Shown here: positions 15,229 to 23,405 of the stretch, piece by piece
How the letters are laid out: each line of letters opens with the position of its first letter
Position numbering within the stretch: the stretch's first letter is position 1
Source of the DNA: Eubacteriales bacterium
GTDB taxonomy: Bacteria; Bacillota; Clostridia; Lachnospirales; Lachnospiraceae
Assembly: GCA_030536575.1 (NCBI GenBank)
Contig: JAUNPS010000036.1
Coordinates: forward strand, 1-52,994
Length of the DNA: 52,994 nt
Direction of reading: 5' to 3'
Notes under the pieces: generated by a model
What the model was told of the DNA's origin: nothing
The model's database searches: none
Seen by the model: only the letters and a program-made list of their open reading frames with translations
Translations under genes and position numbers: made by a program

Positions 15229-16125
15229 TCAAATGTTCTCCAAAAAGAGAACTTTCCTTATCTTCTCCCTGTATTCACTCGGCGAGCATCCCTTCGCCGC
15301 CTTAAACGCCCGGTCAAACGCGCTCATCGACGAAAACCCCGCATTCATCGCCACATCCGTCACACTCATCTCCGTCCCATACAGCAGCCCTTCCGCGCAC
15401 TGAATCCGTCTCCTGTTCAAATACTCATAAAACGTCATATTCACACATTGCTTAAAAATCCTCAGAAAATGATACTTCGAAAACCCGACAAGCGCCGCTA
15501 CTTCCTCCAGCTTCAGCTTCTCCTGGTAATGATGGTTCATATAATCACAAGCCTTCATAACCGCTTCCAGATATTCCCGCTGCTTATCCTTCCGGGACTC
15601 CTGCGCTGTCTGCGCATTCTCTGCCGCATTTCGGCTCGTCATCATCCGCCCAATGCATACAAACATTTCGATCAGCGCCCCATAAATCGACGCCTCACAA
15701 AACGCCTTCCCCTCATCATACTCCCGCACAATCTGATCCATCTGTTTCTTCACACACCGGTACAACTCCGATTCTTCCTCTCTCCGGATGCAAAACGCCG
15801 AAGGCATCAGAGCAAGCAGCGTCTCCATCTCCTTCAAGGTATACAACAGCGCAGGATCAAACTGCAAAATAATCCGCTCTCCGGTCTTTGGCGCCTCCAG
15901 CCCATGCAGAACGCCGGAGTTAATGATAATCAAATCCCCTTCTTGCAGACAATACCGTTCCTTTCCCGCAATTACCGTATACCAGGCAGTTACCGGCATG
16001 ATCATTTCAATTCCCATGTGCCAATGCTGCGGAAAATCTTCATAATCAATGTTATGAAAAAGCCGCAGCCCCAATGAATTGCCATAATGAATCGTCTCCG
16101 TTAGCCCATTTAATAGTTCGATCAT
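15229..16125 (-). CDS. AraC-family regulator with N-terminal cupin sensor (298 aa)
   Basis: This is a one-component sugar-responsive regulator. The N-terminal part (about 20-90) reads like the cupin fold of AraC proteins (HWHMGIEMIMPVTAW, CLQEGDLIIINSGVLHGL). The C-terminal 100 residues hold two helix-turn-helix motifs (LEEVAALVGFSKYHFLRIFKQ and VTDVAMNAGFSSMSAFDRAFKAAKGCSPSEYR). It lies 55 bases downstream of the GH3 glycosidase gene on the same strand, so the two are probably co-transcribed, and it likely controls that glycosidase and perhaps the GH140-like gene. The ribosome-binding site is weak. Confidence 0.9.
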   Translation of the reverse strand: MIELLNGLTETIHYGNSLGLRLFHNIDYEDFPQHWHMGIEMIMPVTAWYTVIAGKERYCLQEGDLIIINSGVLHGLEAPKTGERIILQFDPALLYTLKEMETLLALMPSAFCIRREEESELYRCVKKQMDQIVREYDEGKAFCEASIYGALIEMFVCIGRMMTSRNAAENAQTAQESRKDKQREYLEAVMKACDYMNHHYQEKLKLEEVAALVGFSKYHFLRIFKQCVNMTFYEYLNRRRIQCAEGLLYGTEMSVTDVAMNAGFSSMSAFDRAFKAAKGCSPSEYREKIRKVLFLENI

Positions 16126-16180
16126 GCCGTTCCCACCCCGTAGAATCCTATGTATACATACTGACCGCAGGAGCTTCTGA

Positions 16181-18274
16181 TTACCTCGTAAACAGAATCT
16201 CTACCGGTTTTTCTCCTGTCAACTCCACACTTTTCGCATCTGGCTGGCTGCAGCCCACATAAAACGCAAACTGCTTTCCGTCCACCTTGCGAACACCTTC
16301 CTGGTCAACCACCGTAAGCGCCTGCGCCCCAACCGGAACCTCAACAGCCGCCTTCTCTCCCGCCTTTACATGAACCCTCGCAAAGCCGCAAAGGGAAGGA
16401 TTCTTCGGCGCATTGTCCGAATCCAAACATTTCACATAAACCTGAACAACGTCATCCGTGTCCATCTCGCCTTTATTTTCCACTTCAGCCCGGAAAAGCA
16501 TTTCTCCCTTCTCATCCTGAATTTCGGCATTCGTCACAGAAACCTTTCCGTAAGTCAGGCCATATCCGAACGGATACTGCGCTTTTCCCGCCATATAGCG
16601 GTAGGTTCTCCCCTCCATCGAATAATCCTCGAACTCCGGAAGCTCCTCCAGTGTCTCATAGAACGTAATCGGCAATTTCCCAGACGGGGAAACCTCTCCA
16701 AACAGAACGCGCGCCGCGGCTCTTCCGCCCTGTCCGCCTGGATACCACATCTGCACAATCGCGTCAAAATGCTCCGCCGCATAGCCCAAATCCAAATCGC
16801 TTCCCGCCAGCACACAGAGAACCACCGGTTTCCCGGTTTCCGCAATCGCTTCCATCAAATCCCGCTGCACCTGCGGAAGCTTCAAGTCAATCTTATCCCC
16901 GGAGGCATAGCTGTTCCCGGCATCGCCCTCTTCGCCTTCCAGCGTCTCATCCAGTCCCAGACACAGAATCACCACATCGCTGTTCTCCGCTACGATCTTC
17001 GCCTCCACAAGCCGGTCTCCCGCATACGCCAGATTCTCCGTCTTGTCCTTGTACAGCGCACATCCCGCACTCGTCAGAACCCGCACGTCCTCGCCCAAAT
17101 AATCCTGAATGCCTTCCTGAATCGTCACATAGCGCGAAGCCGTCCCGTGATAATTTCCAATCAGCGACGCACGGCTGTCCGCATTCGGCCCGATCACGCC
17201 TACCGTCTTCAGCGCCTCTTTCTTCAGCGGCAAAATGCCATTGTTTTTCAGCAGGACAAAGCTCTCCTCCGCCGCTTTCTCTGCCAGCGCCAGATGCTCC
17301 TTCGACTCGACTTCCGTGTAGGGCGTATGGTCATATTCGCTTCCGTCAAACAGGCCCAGAAGATAACGCGTTGTAAACAGACGCACCGCCGCTTCCGTAA
17401 TCGTCTCTTCCGTGACCAGCCCATGCTGATAAGCATTTAAAATGTGAAGGTACGTGTTTCCGCAGTTCAGGTCACAGCCGGTGTTAATCGCCAGCGCTGC
17501 CGACTCCATCGGGCTGGCCGTCACCATATGATGTTCGTGAAAATCCTTAATTGCCCAGCAGTCCGACACGAAATGTCCCTGGAATCCCCAGTCTTCCCGC
17601 AGGATTTTCTGCAATGGGCGGTTCGCGCAGCATGGTTCTCCGTTCGTTCGATTATAGGCTCCCATAACCGCTTCTACCTCTGCTTCTTCCACCAATGCCT
17701 GGAATGCCGGAAGATACGTTTCATGCATATCTTTCTTGGATACTACCGCATTAAACTCATGGCGGATCGCTTCCGGGCCAGAATGTACCGCAAAATGTTT
17801 CGCGCAGGCGGCCGCCTTCATCGTCTCGCCGTCTCCCTGCAATCCTTTTACATAAGCCACGCCCAAACGGCTGGTCAGATAGGGGTCTTCCCCATAAGTC
17901 TCATGTCCGCGGCCCCATCTGGGATCCCGGAAAATGTTTACGTTCGGCGCCCAGAACGTCAGCCCCTTATAAATGTCCCGGTCTTCTTTTTCCGCATATG
18001 CATGATATTTCGCACGTCCTTCTGTGGAAACCACATCCGCGACTTCGCCGACCAGTTCCGGGTCAAACGTCGCACCCAGGCCAATCGCCTGCGGAAAAAC
18101 AGTAGCCTGCCCCGCTCTGGCAACTCCGTGAATCGCTTCATTCCACCAGTTATAGGCCGGAACGTTCAGACGCCGGATTGCCGGCGCATCATATTTGAGC
18201 TGGCTGGCCTTCTCCTCCAAAGTCATCTGCGCGACCAATGCTTCCGCTTTTTTTCTCGCTTCTTCTCTCTTCAT
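16181..18274 (-). CDS. Glycoside hydrolase family 3, beta-xylosidase/beta-glucosidase type (697 aa)
   Basis: This is an exo-acting beta-glycosidase for plant oligosaccharides. The N-terminal GH3 barrel shows the KHFAVHSGPE segment and the nucleophile Asp238 in FVSDCWAI. The C-terminal alpha/beta domain (from about 330, SFVLLKNNGILPLK) and a terminal fibronectin-like region (about 590-690) follow. The RDPRWGRGHETYGEDPYL stretch is typical of the xylosidase-like branch. There is no signal peptide, so it acts in the cytoplasm on imported sugars. The start has GGAGG at the right distance. The usual aspartate and following SDCWAI motif are intact, so the enzyme should be active; the preferred sugar is uncertain. 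Confidence 0.93.
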   Translation of the reverse strand: MKREEARKKAEALVAQMTLEEKASQLKYDAPAIRRLNVPAYNWWNEAIHGVARAGQATVFPQAIGLGATFDPELVGEVADVVSTEGRAKYHAYAEKEDRDIYKGLTFWAPNVNIFRDPRWGRGHETYGEDPYLTSRLGVAYVKGLQGDGETMKAAACAKHFAVHSGPEAIRHEFNAVVSKKDMHETYLPAFQALVEEAEVEAVMGAYNRTNGEPCCANRPLQKILREDWGFQGHFVSDCWAIKDFHEHHMVTASPMESAALAINTGCDLNCGNTYLHILNAYQHGLVTEETITEAAVRLFTTRYLLGLFDGSEYDHTPYTEVESKEHLALAEKAAEESFVLLKNNGILPLKKEALKTVGVIGPNADSRASLIGNYHGTASRYVTIQEGIQDYLGEDVRVLTSAGCALYKDKTENLAYAGDRLVEAKIVAENSDVVILCLGLDETLEGEEGDAGNSYASGDKIDLKLPQVQRDLMEAIAETGKPVVLCVLAGSDLDLGYAAEHFDAIVQMWYPGGQGGRAAARVLFGEVSPSGKLPITFYETLEELPEFEDYSMEGRTYRYMAGKAQYPFGYGLTYGKVSVTNAEIQDEKGEMLFRAEVENKGEMDTDDVVQVYVKCLDSDNAPKNPSLCGFARVHVKAGEKAAVEVPVGAQALTVVDQEGVRKVDGKQFAFYVGCSQPDAKSVELTGEKPVEILFTR

Positions 18275-18630
18275 TCTTACCTCCGCCTGCGTAGGAACCG
18301 CATTTTTCCATAAAGTGTATTGATACTTATACTATCGCAGATAAGTGGGTTTTTGGCCATAAAAATATTGCTCTGTACTACAAAAATATTGCTTTTTTTG
18401 TTTCGTTTGTTGTGCAATTGCAAATATTCCTGCATTTTCCCGTACCCTCTATAGCATTCAAGAAGCACACTTTTACTCTGTACGCCCTCGGTGTGCCGCG
18501 CCATATACGTTTGCTGAAGGCAAAACCTTCTTCCCGCATCTGTGTGCTTCTTCGGTCCGTGCTAAACGAGCGCCACTGGCACTCAGCACCCAGCCGAAGG
18601 GCTTTTTACTTTATATTTTCCCTATAAAGT
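18275..18630. other. Gene-free region with strong nested inverted repeats
   Basis: No gene is seen. AAGAAGCACAC (18460-18470) is an exact inverted repeat of GTGTGCTTCTT (18542-18552) with GAAGG-caaaa-CCTTC inside. Overlapping its right arm, CTTCGG (18549-18554) pairs with CCGAAG (18594-18599) around nested GTGCT/AGCAC and GAG-GCC/GGC-CTC stems. A perfect 14-base palindrome, CTTTTTACTTTATA with TATAAAGTAAAAAG, lies at 18602-18636. It could be a structured RNA or a decayed small mobile element. The 10-mer TATTGATACT at 18318-18327 recurs before the GH140-like gene. Confidence 0.5.
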
Positions 18631-18661
18631 AAAAAGGAACCTGCGGACAGATTCCTTTTTT
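18631..18661 (-). terminator. Terminator of the xpaC-telA operon
   Basis: AAAAAGGAA (18631-18639) pairs with TTCCTTTTT (18652-18660) with T runs on both strands, so it can work in both directions. On the minus strand it follows the telA stop by about 40 bases. Its AAAAAG is shared with the neighbouring palindrome at 18602-18636, so only one of the two can form at once. Confidence 0.65.
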
Positions 18662-18697
18662 CTTAAGTTTATGATGTTACGCTATACCGGGGGATAC

Positions 18698-19861
18698 TCA
18701 TCTCCCCGACAGCTCCAACAGCTTCGCCTTCATCTCTCCCTCAATCCTCTGCATCTCCGCCTCAGCCGCCAGCCTCTTCTCATGCCCCTCCTTCTGAATC
18801 CTCAGCACCTCATCCAGCGTATTGATCAGCGTCGTATTCGTCTGCGTCAGCGTCTCAATATCCACAATCCCCCGCTCCGACTCCTTCGCCGTCTCAACAC
18901 TCGCCATCTTCAGCGTCTCCGCATTCTTCCGCAGCAGCTCATTCGTCATATCCGTCACCTGCCGCTGGGCCTTCGCCGCCTCATTCGAATGCGCCACGCC
19001 CAGGGCCAGAACCATCTGGCTCTTCCACAGCGGAATCGTATTCACAATGGTAGACTGAATTTTCTCCACCATCTGCGTATCATTGCTCTGAACAAGACGG
19101 ATCTGCGGCGCGGTCTGGAGGGAAATCATACGGGTCAGTTCCAGGTCATGGATTTTCTTTTCAAAGCGGTTGCAAAGGCTGTCCAGATCCTTCACCGCCT
19201 GCGCATCCTCCGGAAGCCCGCTGGCCGTCGCCTTATTCATCAAAACCGGAAGCTCCTCCGCCCGCACCTGCGCGAGCTTTTTCTTCCCCGCCAGAATGTA
19301 CATGGAAAGTTCCTTAAAGTAGCTCTGGTTCAGGTCATACATCCGATCCAGGACGGCAATGTCCTTCATCAGCACCGTCTGGTGATTTTCCAATGCTTCA
19401 CAAATCTGATTTACATTGGCCTCCGCTTTCGTGTACTTCGCTTTCATATTCGTCAGCTTGTCCGTCCCTTTGCGGAAAAATCCAAAAATTCCCTTCTCTT
19501 CTTCCTCCGCGTCAAAACTTTTCAGCTCGGTCACCACATTGGTCAGCATATCGCCCACTTCTCCGAGGTCTTTCGTCCGGACATTATCCAAGGCCTTCTC
19601 GGAAAAATCCGCCATTTTCTTCTGGGCGCCTACGCCGTACTGAAGAATCATGCTGGAATTGGTCAGGTCGATCTGCTTCGCAAATTCGTCCACCATTTTC
19701 TTTTCATCGGACGTCAGATTACTCTCCTCGAATACCGGAGGTTCGGGCTTTTTCTCCTCCTGCACCACGGCGGGTTCTTCCTTTTTCTCTGCGGTTCCGA
19801 AGGGATCCAGGGTCAGGGTCGGCGTTGGTATGGATTCGAAATCTTTAAACTCATCACTCAT
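18698..19861 (-). CDS. telA: TelA-family toxic anion resistance protein (387 aa)
   Basis: This is a helical protein of the TelA/KlaA family, linked to tellurite and other envelope stress resistance; the biochemical role is not established. An acidic proline-rich N-terminal tail (1-50) is followed by long helices with no membrane segment. Family-typical stretches are seen at TIPLWKSQMVLALGVAHSNEAA and LRKNAETLKMASVETAKESERGIVDIETL. It lies 89 bases after xpaC on the same strand, the usual pairing in Firmicutes. It has no close ideal ribosome-binding site; GAGGAA lies seven bases before the ATG. Confidence 0.92.
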   Translation of the reverse strand: MSDEFKDFESIPTPTLTLDPFGTAEKKEEPAVVQEEKKPEPPVFEESNLTSDEKKMVDEFAKQIDLTNSSMILQYGVGAQKKMADFSEKALDNVRTKDLGEVGDMLTNVVTELKSFDAEEEEKGIFGFFRKGTDKLTNMKAKYTKAEANVNQICEALENHQTVLMKDIAVLDRMYDLNQSYFKELSMYILAGKKKLAQVRAEELPVLMNKATASGLPEDAQAVKDLDSLCNRFEKKIHDLELTRMISLQTAPQIRLVQSNDTQMVEKIQSTIVNTIPLWKSQMVLALGVAHSNEAAKAQRQVTDMTNELLRKNAETLKMASVETAKESERGIVDIETLTQTNTTLINTLDEVLRIQKEGHEKRLAAEAEMQRIEGEMKAKLLELSGR

Positions 19862-19950
19862 GACAGTTCCTCACTTTCCTTTTCTTGATCGGCCGCTGTG
19901 CGATTCTCCGGGCAATGCTCCCATCCGGCGTGAATCTTCGGCGGACGCCG

Positions 19951-21441
19951 TTAGTTTTCTTTTTGTTCAAAATCTCCTTTGGTCAGGCCTTCCTGGGCCA
20001 GCATGGTCTGAAGCACGGAAATGTCCGAAGAAATGTCCCAGGCCGTATCTTCAAAGAAGCTGTCCAGCAGGTTTTCGAAAGCCTGATTGATCGTGTCCAG
20101 CGTATCTTCGATTTCTTTTTTGGAATTCTGGATGTTCGGGCCCTGGACGGGCTGGGAATCCATTTCCTGGTAGGCGTTCAGAAGTTTCACTGTCGTGGGA
20201 AGGTAGTAATTCATGAATTTGCGCAGGTCGCTGATCAGCTCCGGATGCTGCTCTACCCGGTCGAAGATTTTTCCAATGACCAGTTCCATGCGGGAAATTT
20301 TCCTGGAGATTTCTTCGCCTGGGATCGCGTCGTTGCACCGGCGGATCTGATCCAGATACTGGTTCCCTTCCTGGATGACTTTTTTCGCTTCGTCGCTTAA
20401 ATCGGACTTTTCCATGGCGGCTTCCCGCTGTTCCTGGATGCGCTTTTGTTCCTCCTGGCGCTGTTCCAGTTCTTTTTGGGCAATCTGGTACTGGTTATAG
20501 GCCTGGTCGGTCACCATCAGGCAGGTGCCCTGTTTGTCCAGGTGGCCCTGGCGGAACATTTTATAGCTGATCATGCGTTTTAAGTCTTTTACAACGTATT
20601 TTCTGGATTTTCCAGAGACTTCCTCCAGTTCCTGGATGCTGCAGTAGTCGCGGTCGCCAAGACGCTCGACGTATTTTCGGAAGCGTTTCGTGCGGCCCAG
20701 AAGGCTCATTCCTTTTCCGGCCAGAGCGGCGCTGCCTGCTGCCAGGGCGCCCATAACGCCCATGCTTACGCCCAGTCCGGCGGTGAAGCTGGTGGCTGCC
20801 GCTACGCCCCCCAAAGCGATCACGCCTATGCCAAGACTCCCCAGAAGGACGAAGCCGGAGATGGTCATGAAAATGCCGGAACCGGTCATGCCGCCGGTCT
20901 GGGAATAGCGTTCGTTCCGGACGCGGAGGGCGTTCTGGACTTCTGGGTTTACGCCTCTGCGGGCGGGCTGGTTCTGGTTTCGGGCCTGGTTCTGGCCCTG
21001 CGTCTGATTCCAGGTTTGGTTCTGGCCCTGCGTCTGGTTTTGACTTCGGGTCTGGTTCTGGCTCCACGTCTGACTCTGGCCCTGCGTCTGGGCCTGGTTT
21101 TCGCTTCGATTCCGGCTCTCCCATGCACTCCCCTGCTCTTTCCAGGATTGGTTTCCGGAGCCGCGAGCCTGGCCATACATGTGCTGGTCTGCCTGAGTGC
21201 CATAACGGCGGTAGCGCTCCTGCTGCTCCCGCCGGGACTGCTCCCAGTTTCTCTGCTGGTTCTGTTTGGTATTAAAATTATTTTGAATCGTATCCTGTAC
21301 GGTTTTCCCTACCTGGTCGAGAGCGTTATTCAGCGTCCTTTCTATGGCGTGGTTCAGCTCCTTAAAGTCCTGGGATTCCACCGCTGACTGTACGATATTT
21401 TTTACTTCTTCTCCAAGGTGGCTCCAATCCTGGCTGCTCAT
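19951..21441 (-). CDS. xpaC: XpaC-like protein, '5-bromo-4-chloroindolyl phosphate hydrolysis' family (496 aa)
   Basis: This is a membrane-associated protein named after Bacillus XpaC; its function is unclear, but it almost always accompanies TelA. The N-terminal segment (1-60) is helical. Residues 114-158 are a Gln/Asn-rich low-complexity stretch made of QNQT/QGQ/QTW units, unusually long for the family. Two or more hydrophobic segments at about 190-240 form a hairpin membrane anchor. A winged-helix-like part follows (EELEEVSGKSRKYVVKDLKRMI), then coiled-coil helices with the conserved YYLPTTVKLLNAY motif. Start 21441 has AGGAGG five bases upstream; the frame is open 25 codons earlier without such a site. 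Confidence 0.88.
   Translation of the reverse strand: MSSQDWSHLGEEVKNIVQSAVESQDFKELNHAIERTLNNALDQVGKTVQDTIQNNFNTKQNQQRNWEQSRREQQERYRRYGTQADQHMYGQARGSGNQSWKEQGSAWESRNRSENQAQTQGQSQTWSQNQTRSQNQTQGQNQTWNQTQGQNQARNQNQPARRGVNPEVQNALRVRNERYSQTGGMTGSGIFMTISGFVLLGSLGIGVIALGGVAAATSFTAGLGVSMGVMGALAAGSAALAGKGMSLLGRTKRFRKYVERLGDRDYCSIQELEEVSGKSRKYVVKDLKRMISYKMFRQGHLDKQGTCLMVTDQAYNQYQIAQKELEQRQEEQKRIQEQREAAMEKSDLSDEAKKVIQEGNQYLDQIRRCNDAIPGEEISRKISRMELVIGKIFDRVEQHPELISDLRKFMNYYLPTTVKLLNAYQEMDSQPVQGPNIQNSKKEIEDTLDTINQAFENLLDSFFEDTAWDISSDISVLQTMLAQEGLTKGDFEQKEN
20968..21102 (-). repeat. Gln/Asn-rich coding repeat within xpaC
   Basis: The DNA is a degenerate short tandem repeat built from CAGAACCAGAC-like and CAGGGCCAG-like units. 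It encodes alternating QNQT, QTQGQ and QTW segments. Such repeats change copy number easily; the reading frame is kept here. Confidence 0.7.
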
Positions 21442-21599
21442 GTTCTCCTCCTGACTTTGCATCGGACAAGCTTTGATCCTCAAATGGTTTAGCCGGGCTT
21501 CCTCCGAAATTTTCAAAGGAAGTCCGGTCTTAACTTTTGAGATAAATTATATATGATTCTCACGGAAAACACAAGATAAGTCTGAATGATTAAGATAAT

Positions 21600-22970
21600 T
21601 TAAGATACTTTCACAATCAGCAGCCAATCCGAGTGCTGGAAATCACCAACCGGCGGCGTAAAAGTTCCCGTCCCCTTCACCGTCTTCCCAAGGTAGCTCT
21701 TCACCCCGTTTTCCGGATCCAGCCACCAGGCTTCGCCGTCCTTTTCCAGCTTCACCGTCACCGGACGGCCGGTGTAGGTATAGCACAGTATCGTATTTCC
21801 AGCAGCAAATGCCAGAATCCGGTCTTCTTTCTGAGCTTCATTCCACGCGCAGTCCCCTTCCAGAATGTCTTCGCACGGCTTACAAACCTTCTCGACATAC
21901 TGCGCAGGGTCTTCCCCAAGGCGCACAGCCTCGTCCGTAACTTCATCAAAAACGCCCTGCATAAAGTGCGCCATATGCGTAACCGCCCCAAGCGCAGGCG
22001 CATGCAGCGAATCCTTCCACGGATATTTCGCAAAGAAAGAACTCGGCCCCTCTCCCGTGTAAAACTGCATGATTGAATTATGTCCATAGGTAAATCCTGC
22101 CGCGCCTGCCAGCACAGACCACCATCCGTACCGCCGCACCTGCTCCGGCGTCCAATAAGGCTCATGCTCCAGATGCAGGCCCTGCGGAATGTGCTCATAA
22201 GAAGGCTCCGCGTCCAGAATCGGCATATGCGGCGCCTGCTCCCGGCCATCCTGCACATAACGCCAGTTATCCTCACCGTAGTAACGCTCCGTAACCGTAT
22301 CATCCCAGCTATACAGAGACTGCTGGTCATATCTGCGGTGTCCGGACTGGAACGTGTGGAAATCCATCCAGCTTGCACCTTTGAAAAAGTCCAGGGAGGA
22401 CGTTCTTCCGAACGGATGGAATGTAATCAGCTTCTCCGGACACATTTCCCGGAAAATCTTCCCCATCGTCTGCCAGTATTCCTCTGATTCATCCCCGCGG
22501 ACGTCGCCGCCCATCATCCATAAAATGTTTTCTTTCTTTCCATAGCGCTCGGACAGGAAGCGCACATAAGCCTCCATATCTTCCATGGCAATTTTTTTAC
22601 TGAGTTCTCCCCAATGCGGCACCATAGCAATGTACAGCCCCAGCTCTCTCGCGCGCTCTACCGCCCAGTCTATGACTGTCCAGTAGCTATTCTCTCCGTC
22701 TTCCGCCGGTTTTTTCATATCTCCATCCTGAAATGCCGGACTGCCATAAACATTTTTAGCCGGCAGGTGATGAACCGCAACGGCCTGAATCACATTGATC
22801 CCTTTTTCCGCCCGGTTTCTCAGGTACAAGTCGATTTCCTCCCGTGTCAGGTTATGGAACAGCAGCCACGCCGTGTCCCCCATCCAGAAAAAGACCTTCT
22901 CCCCGTTCCAAAAATAGCTGCTTCCCTGCTTCACGCTCAAATGCATCGCAGATTTCGTATGTTCTTCCAT
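21600..22970 (-). CDS. DUF4038-type glycoside hydrolase, GH140-like (456 aa)
   Basis: This is a cytoplasmic TIM-barrel glycosidase of the DUF4038 group; the characterised GH140 relatives cleave apiose from rhamnogalacturonan-II side chains. Family features are FFWMGDTAWLLFHNLTREEIDLYLRNRAEKGINVIQ at the start of the barrel, ILWMMGGD (likely catalytic Asp) and ILDAEPSYEH (likely catalytic Glu). A small beta-rich C-terminal domain, about 365-456, resembles the putative collagen-binding domain often attached. No signal peptide is present. Start 22970 follows AGGAGG. A cre-like palindrome and a TATTGATACT element lie just upstream. Its true substrate may differ, since DUF4038 proteins are diverse. 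Confidence 0.85.
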   Translation of the reverse strand: MEEHTKSAMHLSVKQGSSYFWNGEKVFFWMGDTAWLLFHNLTREEIDLYLRNRAEKGINVIQAVAVHHLPAKNVYGSPAFQDGDMKKPAEDGENSYWTVIDWAVERARELGLYIAMVPHWGELSKKIAMEDMEAYVRFLSERYGKKENILWMMGGDVRGDESEEYWQTMGKIFREMCPEKLITFHPFGRTSSLDFFKGASWMDFHTFQSGHRRYDQQSLYSWDDTVTERYYGEDNWRYVQDGREQAPHMPILDAEPSYEHIPQGLHLEHEPYWTPEQVRRYGWWSVLAGAAGFTYGHNSIMQFYTGEGPSSFFAKYPWKDSLHAPALGAVTHMAHFMQGVFDEVTDEAVRLGEDPAQYVEKVCKPCEDILEGDCAWNEAQKEDRILAFAAGNTILCYTYTGRPVTVKLEKDGEAWWLDPENGVKSYLGKTVKGTGTFTPPVGDFQHSDWLLIVKVS

Positions 22971-23000
22971 GATATCCTCCTGATTTTCCATCCATAATCT

Positions 23001-23029
23001 TATTGATACTCAAATTGTAACCGCTTACA
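23001..23029 (-). promoter_or_regulatory. cre-like operator and TATTGATACT element before the GH140-like gene
   Basis: TGTAACCGCTTACA (23016-23029) matches the catabolite-response (cre/LacI-family) pattern TGNAANCGNNNNCA on the opposite strand. It lies 46 bases before the start codon. TATTGATACT (23001-23010) is identical to a 10-mer before the GH3 gene (18318-18327). CcpA or a LacI-type repressor and the AraC regulator at 15229 are the candidate binders (inference). Confidence 0.55.
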
Positions 23030-23082
23030 TAGAAAAAAGCAACCCTAAAAGTATACTTCTGAACCTCGCGCCCGTCCACTCA

Positions 23083-23366
23083 GTCACTGTTCACACCACT
23101 GTTGGTCTCTTGCTACGTTTCAGTTCGCCATATTCAGTCGCCGGGAAGATGGGAAGCGGCCGGGGACGTGTTTCGAGGGGCGTTATTAGGAAGAATCGAG
23201 ATCGCCCCTTACTAAGACTTGGGCACGAAGGCATTCCTGAGTGTCCTAGTCGCAGTTAGGGGAAGCTTGATGATGACGTTGCCCCGTTCCCCGGAAGGTT
23301 TCCATCTGATTCGGCGGCGTTCGGTTGTACTTATGTGGAGGCAAATACGAGGTGTGAACAGTAATC
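23083..23366. mobile_element. MITE-like non-coding element with terminal inverted repeats (284 bp)
   Basis: ACTGTTCACACC (23086-23097) is an exact inverted repeat of GGTGTGAACAGT (23351-23362). The heptamer CCACTCA flanks the unit on both sides (23076-23082 and 23367-23373), as a target-site duplication would. No protein is encoded. Inside, CCCCTTACT (23205-23213) can pair with AGTTAGGGG (23254-23262, one mismatch) with further nested pairs, or its C run can pair with GGGGCG (23177-23182), giving two exclusive folds. Confidence 0.5.
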
Positions 23367-23372
23367 CCACTC

Positions 23373-23397
23373 AAAAAGGAGACGCTCCAGCGTCTCC
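23373..23397 (-). terminator. Terminator of the nucleoside salvage operon
   Basis: GGAGACGCT (23378-23386) pairs with AGCGTCTCC (23389-23397), followed on the minus strand by five T (23377-23373). It lies nine bases after the deoB stop. Confidence 0.85.
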
Positions 23398-23405
23398 TCA
23401 ACATC

